Notes under the pieces: model-generated
The model's database searches: none
Seen by the model: only the letters and a program-made list of their open reading frames with translations
Told to the model about the DNA's origin: nothing
Translations under genes and position numbers: made by a program
Shown: positions 22,099-26,286 of the stretch, one piece after another
How positions within the stretch are numbered: position 1 is the stretch's first letter
How the letters are laid out: each line of letters begins with the position of its first letter
Origin: Ilumatobacteraceae bacterium
Lineage (GTDB): Bacteria > Actinomycetota > Acidimicrobiia > Acidimicrobiales > Ilumatobacteraceae
Direction: 5' to 3'
DNA length: 26,286 nucleotides
NCBI GenBank assembly: GCA_023254985.1
Contig: JALRJT010000039.1
Span: forward strand, 1-26,286

Positions 22099-22864
22099 AG
22101 CCGAGATAACGCGCGACGGTGAGAAACGCCGTGTGCGCAACCATACGGTGATCGGGTCGAACTGCTTGACCTTCGATGTGCCACGTCCGGTGCAGCACTT
22201 CCAAGGTGCGCTCCTCTATCCAGCCGGTTCGCATTGCCTCGCGAACCTTGACTGCCTGAGTGATGCTCGGCGTGTAGGCCACGAGCAACCCTCCGGGCAG
22301 CAACGCCTTGGTTGCGTGTGGCACGACGTTCCATGGTTCGGGAAGATCGAGGATCATGCGATCGAAGCCCTCCTCGTCGACGCCCAAATAGGCATCCCGA
22401 ATGGAGACGTTGTAACGACCAAGTGGTTCTTCTCCCAGGAATGAGCGAACGTTGGCCACCGCTCGATTCGCAAAGTCGTCGCGGATTTCGTAGCCAGTGA
22501 TGTGCGCGCCGGCTCGAAGCATCGCCATGGAGAGCGCTCCGGAGCCGAGGCCAGTCTCGAATACCCGAACACCAGGCTTGATGTCGCCGATCATGCAGAT
22601 GGTTGCCAGATCCTTGGGATAGATGACCTGAGCGCCTCGGGGCATCTCGAGAACAAAGTCCTCGAGGGTCGGACGCAGCACGTGGTATCGCGATCCCTTG
22701 CCGGTCTCGAGGACGACTCCCTCCCGAGCCCCGACGATTGCGGAGTGAGCGATGAATCCAGCGTGCGTGTGGAACTCGCCACCCTCCTTCAAGACCTCGA
22801 GGTATCGGCGGTCTTTTGAGTCGCGAATGATGACGCGCTCGCCGTAGGCAAATGGTGCGCTCAC
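22097..22864 (-). CDS. trmI: tRNA (adenine-58-N1)-methyltransferase TrmI
   Basis: This 255-residue SAM-dependent enzyme methylates A58 in the T-loop of tRNAs. The N-terminal beta domain (FAYGERVIIRDSKDRRYLEV) precedes the class I methyltransferase core, with motif I VFETGLGSGALSMAMLRAG, GYEIRDDFANRA, and the catalytic-site motif MILDLPEPWNVV. Mycobacterial Rv2118c, also near the proteasome cluster, has the same architecture. It starts with GTG overlapping the stop of a small basic ORF (GTGA) and is the last gene of a long minus-strand operon. It ends 3 bp from the ferredoxin gene. Confidence 0.95.
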   Translation of the reverse strand: MSAPFAYGERVIIRDSKDRRYLEVLKEGGEFHTHAGFIAHSAIVGAREGVVLETGKGSRYHVLRPTLEDFVLEMPRGAQVIYPKDLATICMIGDIKPGVRVFETGLGSGALSMAMLRAGAHITGYEIRDDFANRAVANVRSFLGEEPLGRYNVSIRDAYLGVDEEGFDRMILDLPEPWNVVPHATKALLPGGLLVAYTPSITQAVKVREAMRTGWIEERTLEVLHRTWHIEGQAVRPDHRMVAHTAFLTVARYLG

Positions 22865-23034
22865 GACAATGAACTCCTGCGACGATTCCGAACACGTCGC
22901 GTCACGACCATCGCAAGCCGCACGACAGGTTCAACCCACCATCCGACGAAACGTCGAGCAACCTTCAGACCTGCCCACCTCGCCAGTCGCACGCTGCGTG
23001 AGCGCTTCGGGCGAGACGTCGCGTTAGCGGTCAA
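22861..23034 (-). CDS. Possible small, very basic peptide upstream of trmI
   Basis: This 57-residue reading frame starts at TTG 23034, with GAGGA six bases upstream, and its stop overlaps the trmI start as GTGA. The product is rich in Arg (SRPKRSRSVRLARW, then VVTRRVRNRRRSSLS) with a central VARRFVGWWVEPVVRLAMVV segment that could lie in or on a membrane. I recognise no family. Reasons to believe it are the ribosome site, the coupled stop/start and the otherwise unexplained 160-bp gap in a compact operon. Against it are the TTG start, the short length and the biased composition. Confidence 0.42.
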   Translation of the reverse strand: MTANATSRPKRSRSVRLARWAGLKVARRFVGWWVEPVVRLAMVVTRRVRNRRRSSLS

Positions 23035-23227
23035 TGCGATTCCTCGACCGACGTCCCTTGCGACGACCAAGGAAGTAGGCGGCGAGAAGTGCGACCACAC
23101 CACTTGCGACGCCACCCGCAACCACCAACGACTTCTTCTCCTCTGTCACACCCGACAGATCTTGCTGAAGGGCGCGCAAAGAACGCTCGAGGTCGTGGCG
23201 TGTGACCTTTTCGGGTTCGGAGCTCAT
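23024..23227 (-). CDS. Small single-span membrane protein, unknown function
   Basis: This 67-residue protein has a charged N-terminal helix EPEKVTRHDLERSLRALQQD, then one membrane span LVVAGGVASGVVALLAAYFL, and a basic cytoplasmic anchor GRRKGRRSRNRIDR. Similar short proteins with a 'GRRxGRRRR' tail are common in actinobacteria, with no known function. The frame is open to 23335, but ATG at 23227 is chosen because AGGAGA lies nine bases upstream and it overlaps the previous stop by 4 bp (ATGA). It is likely a partner of the two-span protein encoded just before it. Confidence 0.72.
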   Translation of the reverse strand: MSSEPEKVTRHDLERSLRALQQDLSGVTEEKKSLVVAGGVASGVVALLAAYFLGRRKGRRSRNRIDR

Positions 23228-23562
23228 CGGGCGTCGTCTCCTGGATGCAACACACCAATGGAGATTCGACCCTTTGCGAAGCCCATGATCACGATCGACG
23301 AGATGAGCACCGCAAAATACGGCACGAAGGACCAAGCGCCATCAAGCGCAGGGATGGTTTGCATTCCTCGCAGGAGCCCCATTGCGAAGAAAACGAGACC
23401 GATCACGAGCAGAATTCCGCCGAAAAGGCCGAACGCAACCCAACGCCCAACCCCACGAAGAGGCGCAACGGTCTGCTGACGGACATACGCCCGAACGAGG
23501 TCGACGACCTCGCTCAACGACGATGGGGAAAGACGGGGTTCAACGTCCACCCCTTCATTCAA
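23224..23562 (-). CDS. Two-span membrane protein, holin-superfamily-like
   Basis: This 112-residue protein has an amphipathic N-terminal helix (SLSEVVDLVRAYVRQQTVAP), then two hydrophobic spans, WVAFGLFGGILLVIGLVFFA and WSFVPYFAVLISSIVIMGFA. This layout matches the actinobacterial phage-holin-like (DUF1469-type) membrane proteins in size and topology, though lysis activity is not implied. The TTG at 23562 is the longest start; a GTG at 23550 is an alternative. The ribosome site is weak (GGAG 13 bases upstream of TTG). The gene follows the carboxypeptidase by 26 bp and overlaps the next small membrane protein by 4 bp, suggesting a cell-envelope operon. Confidence 0.72.
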   Translation of the reverse strand: MNEGVDVEPRLSPSSLSEVVDLVRAYVRQQTVAPLRGVGRWVAFGLFGGILLVIGLVFFAMGLLRGMQTIPALDGAWSFVPYFAVLISSIVIMGFAKGRISIGVLHPGDDAR

Positions 23563-23588
23563 CCAGCGAAAACGGCTCCTCTCGCGGG

Positions 23589-25031
23589 CTACGGAGCGAG
23601 TTGATCAGCGCTGGGATCGACAGAGACCGAGGCAAGCGCATTTGCGAGCGCAGTCCAAATCGGCCTGTAGACACCCTGGTTGGAGACGCCCTTGCCATTC
23701 AGCAGCAATGCGAAACGAACGGCCTGAGTATCTGAATACCGGGCATACCCGCTGAGGGTCTTCACGTCGGTCAAGGTTCCCGTCTTGGCATAGAGCCGAC
23801 CCACTGCGGGAGAGTCCGTGAGGAGGTCACGCAACGTGCCGACCTTGCCAAGCACCGATAGTCCGTTCCCGATATCTCCGAACCCAGTGTCGGTGGCGAG
23901 GATCTCCATCAACAAACGACAGGCCAGTCGATTCGAACGATCGAGACCCGACCCATCCGCCATGACGAACCCGTCTACGAACAATCCATCCGATGCCAGT
24001 AGCTCGCTCACTGCTGCTATTCCCGCCTCCCGTGTTCCGCTTTGGCGCGTCACGAATCCGATTTCCTTGAGCATCAATTCAGCCGTGTTGTTGTCGCTGT
24101 TGGTCAGCATCTCCGCCACGACGAGTCGGAGTGGCTGGGACACAACGGAAGCAATCTCCCCAACCTCTGCTGGAGCGATGCCGACTCGTGGACTCCCAGC
24201 AACGCTGATGCCGCGTTCTGTTAACAATCGAGTCAATTCCGTTGCCGCCGCGAGTGCGGGCTGGTCGGGCTTGATCGGCGATGTGGCGAGCGTTCCGTCA
24301 CTGACCATAAGCGCGCCGAGCGGTCCGACTTCAGTTCCACGAATGCCGAGTCCGAGATTCGGCGAGTACCGCTCCGTGTCATAACGCGATTCGTCGGCGA
24401 CGACTGAGCCACTGATCGAGTTCACTCCTCTCGCGACAAGCCCCTCAACGAGGTCCTCGACCTTGGTTTGGTTGAACGTCGGGAAGAACTCGCGTGATGG
24501 ATAATTGGAGGTCACGAGCACCGGGTCTCCTCCGCCGACGATGAAGAGGTCTCCAACAATCTGATTGCCGTCGATGACTCCTCGAGCCGAAGTGTTGAAT
24601 GTGTGATCTGGACCGAGGAGTTTCAGTGCCGCGTAGGCGACGACAACTTTCATATTGCTCGCTGGAATCAGTGGACTCGTGGGATTCACCTCGACGAGGG
24701 TGCGACCCTCGACGTTCACGCTCAAACACGAGCCTTCTGGCATTGCATTGGCGACACTGACGAGACGCCGACGGACCGACGAGATTCTCACGTCGTCCGA
24801 CAGGGTCTGTGGGAAGTGTCGCGCGCTGATGATCGGAGAGCCGACCTGACTCACCTCTCGCACCGGATGCGTCGATACCGACGTTGCGATGCCGTCCACA
24901 AAGCGCCAGGCAAACCCAAGGATTGATCCGATGACGAGGGTCGCACCGCCAAGCAGCGAAGCCACCACCTTCGCTGAACCGACCTTCACGTCGTGACGCG
25001 CTTGTTGCAGTGGTTTGGAGCGGTCAGGCAT
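23589..25031 (-). CDS. dacB: D-alanyl-D-alanine carboxypeptidase/endopeptidase, peptidase family S13 (PBP4 type)
   Basis: This 480-residue penicillin-binding protein trims or cuts peptidoglycan cross-links outside the membrane. An N-terminal anchor at about 22-45 (VVASLLGGATLVIGSILGF) is followed by the three active-site motifs: SxxK at Ser125-Lys128 in PASNMKVV, SxN in TNSDNNTAELM, and KTG in LYAKTGTLTD. The family-specific insertions VADESRYDTERYSP and VMADGSGLDRSNR are also present. The frame is open to 25106, but ATG at 25031 is chosen because it overlaps the upstream stop by 8 bp (ATGCCTGA). It is downstream of an acyl-CoA synthetase-like gene and upstream of two small membrane proteins. 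Confidence 0.95.
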   Translation of the reverse strand: MPDRSKPLQQARHDVKVGSAKVVASLLGGATLVIGSILGFAWRFVDGIATSVSTHPVREVSQVGSPIISARHFPQTLSDDVRISSVRRRLVSVANAMPEGSCLSVNVEGRTLVEVNPTSPLIPASNMKVVVAYAALKLLGPDHTFNTSARGVIDGNQIVGDLFIVGGGDPVLVTSNYPSREFFPTFNQTKVEDLVEGLVARGVNSISGSVVADESRYDTERYSPNLGLGIRGTEVGPLGALMVSDGTLATSPIKPDQPALAAATELTRLLTERGISVAGSPRVGIAPAEVGEIASVVSQPLRLVVAEMLTNSDNNTAELMLKEIGFVTRQSGTREAGIAAVSELLASDGLFVDGFVMADGSGLDRSNRLACRLLMEILATDTGFGDIGNGLSVLGKVGTLRDLLTDSPAVGRLYAKTGTLTDVKTLSGYARYSDTQAVRFALLLNGKGVSNQGVYRPIWTALANALASVSVDPSADQLAP

Positions 25032-26286
25032 GGCGCGTACCCCATCGTGTGGCGTGCTCAAGGGCACGGACAACAGATGCCGCACTCGCGAAGACCGGCA
25101 CGCCAAGGTCTCGCAACGCGACGACCCCAGGATTCTGTTGGTCCGCGGTTGCCAGTTCAGTGGCGACGAGAATCGGCTTTCCGTATCGCTTGGACGCCTC
25201 GACAGACTTCTGTGCGTACTTCACATCTTGACCCTCATGGAACCCTACGATCCGCTCGATGCCGTGGTCGGGATAGAAGCGACCTTCACGCATCAATCGA
25301 GCCTGGTTGCTTTGGATGCCCAGTCCAAGGAAGACCACCGAGTCGACCTCAGGAGACGAGAGCAAGATCTCGAAGATCGATTCCACGGTCTCCCGGGTCT
25401 CTCCCCCTGCTGAGTCGATTGGATTCCCCTTGCTCCATCGTGGTGGCAGAATCTCGTCAAGGGAGGCCATCACCGCGTCGCTCAGATTGGTGAGTGTCAG
25501 CGTTGTCGACTTTCCGATTTGATCTGCAACAGCGACTCCCCATCCACCAACCGTCGTCAGCACGGCTACTCTCGGACCACGAGGAACCGGCAGAGTTGCC
25601 ATCACGGCGGCGGCGTTAAACGCCTCATCCATGGTTTCGCATGCGGTCAATCCATACTGTCGACACGCACCGAGGAATGCCGCCGCGTCGCCAGCGAGCG
25701 AACCAGTGTGACTGGACGCAGCTTTCGCTCCTTGAGCTGTCGTCCCACCCTTCACGACGACGACTGGCTTGTGCGCAACCATTGGGCGAGCAATCGAGAG
25801 AAAATCTTGAGCGCGAGAAAGGTCCTCGAGGTAACAGAGACCAACTCGTGTCTCTGAGTCTTTGGCTAGATAATCAAGCACTTCTGGCACGCCGACATGT
25901 GGCGCATTGCCAACCGACAGCGCACGCGAGACCCCAACGTTTCTCGCCCGCGACATGTTCATCCATGTGGAAACGAAATTCCCGCTTTGCGACGCGATTC
26001 CGATCGGACCTTTCGGCGGGTGCGGCGCAACTATCTGCAGACACAAGCCAGCAGGTGTGCTCACCAGACCCTGACCATTCGGGCCAGCAAGCGTGATACC
26101 CAATCTCACGGCAGCGTCGACAAGTTCTTGTTCGGCGCCAGCGCCATCAGCGCCTGCTTCTCGGTATCCGGCAGTCGCGACGAACACTGCTCGCACCCCC
26201 TTGCGCGCAAGCTGTTCGAGGATTGCAACGTTTCCCTCGCTTGGTGTCCAGATGAATGCGGCATCGACAACACCTTCAGGAATCTC
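25024..26286 (-). CDS. NDP-forming acyl-CoA synthetase, alpha-type part (N-terminus cut by window end)
   Basis: The frame is open to the window edge, so the first residues are missing. At least 420 residues are present. The visible part has a CoA-binding Rossmann domain (VRAVFVATAGYREAG, then LAGPNGQGLV), the succinyl-CoA-ligase-like domain (GPIGIASQSGNFVST), and ASSHTGSLAGDAAAF with the phosphohistidine of ADP/AMP-forming acetyl-CoA synthetases. A further ligase domain follows (VAVLTTVGGWGVAVAD to the end). No ATP-grasp domain follows; the protein stops at HATRWGTRHA. It could work with a separate beta subunit or be a regulatory relative such as a Pat-like protein lacking its GNAT part. The acyl substrate is unknown. 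Confidence 0.88.
   Translation of the reverse strand, partial: EIPEGVVDAAFIWTPSEGNVAILEQLARKGVRAVFVATAGYREAGADGAGAEQELVDAAVRLGITLAGPNGQGLVSTPAGLCLQIVAPHPPKGPIGIASQSGNFVSTWMNMSRARNVGVSRALSVGNAPHVGVPEVLDYLAKDSETRVGLCYLEDLSRAQDFLSIARPMVAHKPVVVVKGGTTAQGAKAASSHTGSLAGDAAAFLGACRQYGLTACETMDEAFNAAAVMATLPVPRGPRVAVLTTVGGWGVAVADQIGKSTTLTLTNLSDAVMASLDEILPPRWSKGNPIDSAGGETRETVESIFEILLSSPEVDSVVFLGLGIQSNQARLMREGRFYPDHGIERIVGFHEGQDVKYAQKSVEASKRYGKPILVATELATADQQNPGVVALRDLGVPVFASAASVVRALEHATRWGTRHA

Noticed and set aside
22865..22895. Longer Arg-rich frame overlapping trmI
   Set aside because: The frame running to 22895 is an out-of-frame shadow of trmI, with no support beyond length.
1..26286. tRNA genes, insertion sequences, attachment sites, toxin-antitoxin or phage-defence modules
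   Set aside because: I looked for cloverleaf ends, transposase motifs, terminal repeats and typical defence domains and saw none. The region reads as core chromosome.

Overview
The window looks like a chromosomal segment of an actinobacterium with moderately high GC. It carries the complete Pup-proteasome gene set, a WhiB protein, a HelY-type helicase next to tatC/tatB, and the DUF151-MerR pair known from mycobacteria. Several conserved proteins of unknown function, a ThyX-like tandem protein and the overall style suggest class Acidimicrobiia; that class assignment is inference. I see no tRNA, rRNA, CRISPR array, insertion sequence or prophage. Coding density is very high: the largest gap without a supported gene is about 140 bp (mpa to ferredoxin), or about 160 bp (22865-23023) if the small basic ORF upstream of trmI is not real.

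Layout. 1-837 (+): end of a bifunctional-nuclease (DUF151) gene, then a MerR regulator, matching mycobacterial Rv1829-Rv1830. 834-1651 (-): two small uncharacterised genes, one with a zinc knuckle. 1682-4217 (+): threonine aldolase-like PLP enzyme, WhiB, and an APH-fold kinase-like protein with an unusual catalytic loop. 4227-4745 (-) is a gamma-carbonic-anhydrase-like hexapeptide protein, divergent from 4803-6842 (+), a basic protein of unknown function and an enoyl-CoA hydratase. 6839-8052 (-): acidic DUF4193-like zinc protein, a small helical protein and a GNAT acetyltransferase. 8116-14190 (-): tatB-tatC-helY-(isolated lipid-kinase C-terminal domain)-ThyX-like protein, mostly with overlapping stop/start codons. 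14257-14937 (+): glycerophosphodiester phosphodiesterase. 14938-21711 (-): mpa-dop-pup-prcB-prcA-pafA-lepB. 21848-22093 (+): a small ferredoxin. 22097-26286 (-): acyl-CoA synthetase alpha part (cut by the window edge), S13 D-Ala-D-Ala carboxypeptidase, two small membrane proteins, a basic peptide, and trmI.

How it works together. Pup is made with C-terminal Gln and deamidated by Dop. PafA ligates it to target lysines, Mpa recognises it and threads targets into the PrcAB 20S core. The gene order helY-tatC-tatAB-...-pafA-prcA-prcB-pup-dop-mpa-...-trmI follows mycobacteria, but pafB/pafC are absent from between tat and pafA. A phosphodiesterase and a signal peptidase I gene occupy that place, so protein export (Tat, LepB) and protein degradation genes are contiguous.

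The most useful non-coding signal is a repeated start arrangement. Six genes (starts at 1226-, 1651-, 4745-, 6057+, 14190-, 18526-) have a TANNNT hexamer exactly six bases before the start codon, which fits leaderless transcription. Second is a perfect 16-bp palindrome, TTTCGTCATGACGAAA, present identically at two places 2.5 kb apart. I did not find a clearly new multi-gene system. The best candidates for new biology are listed as findings.
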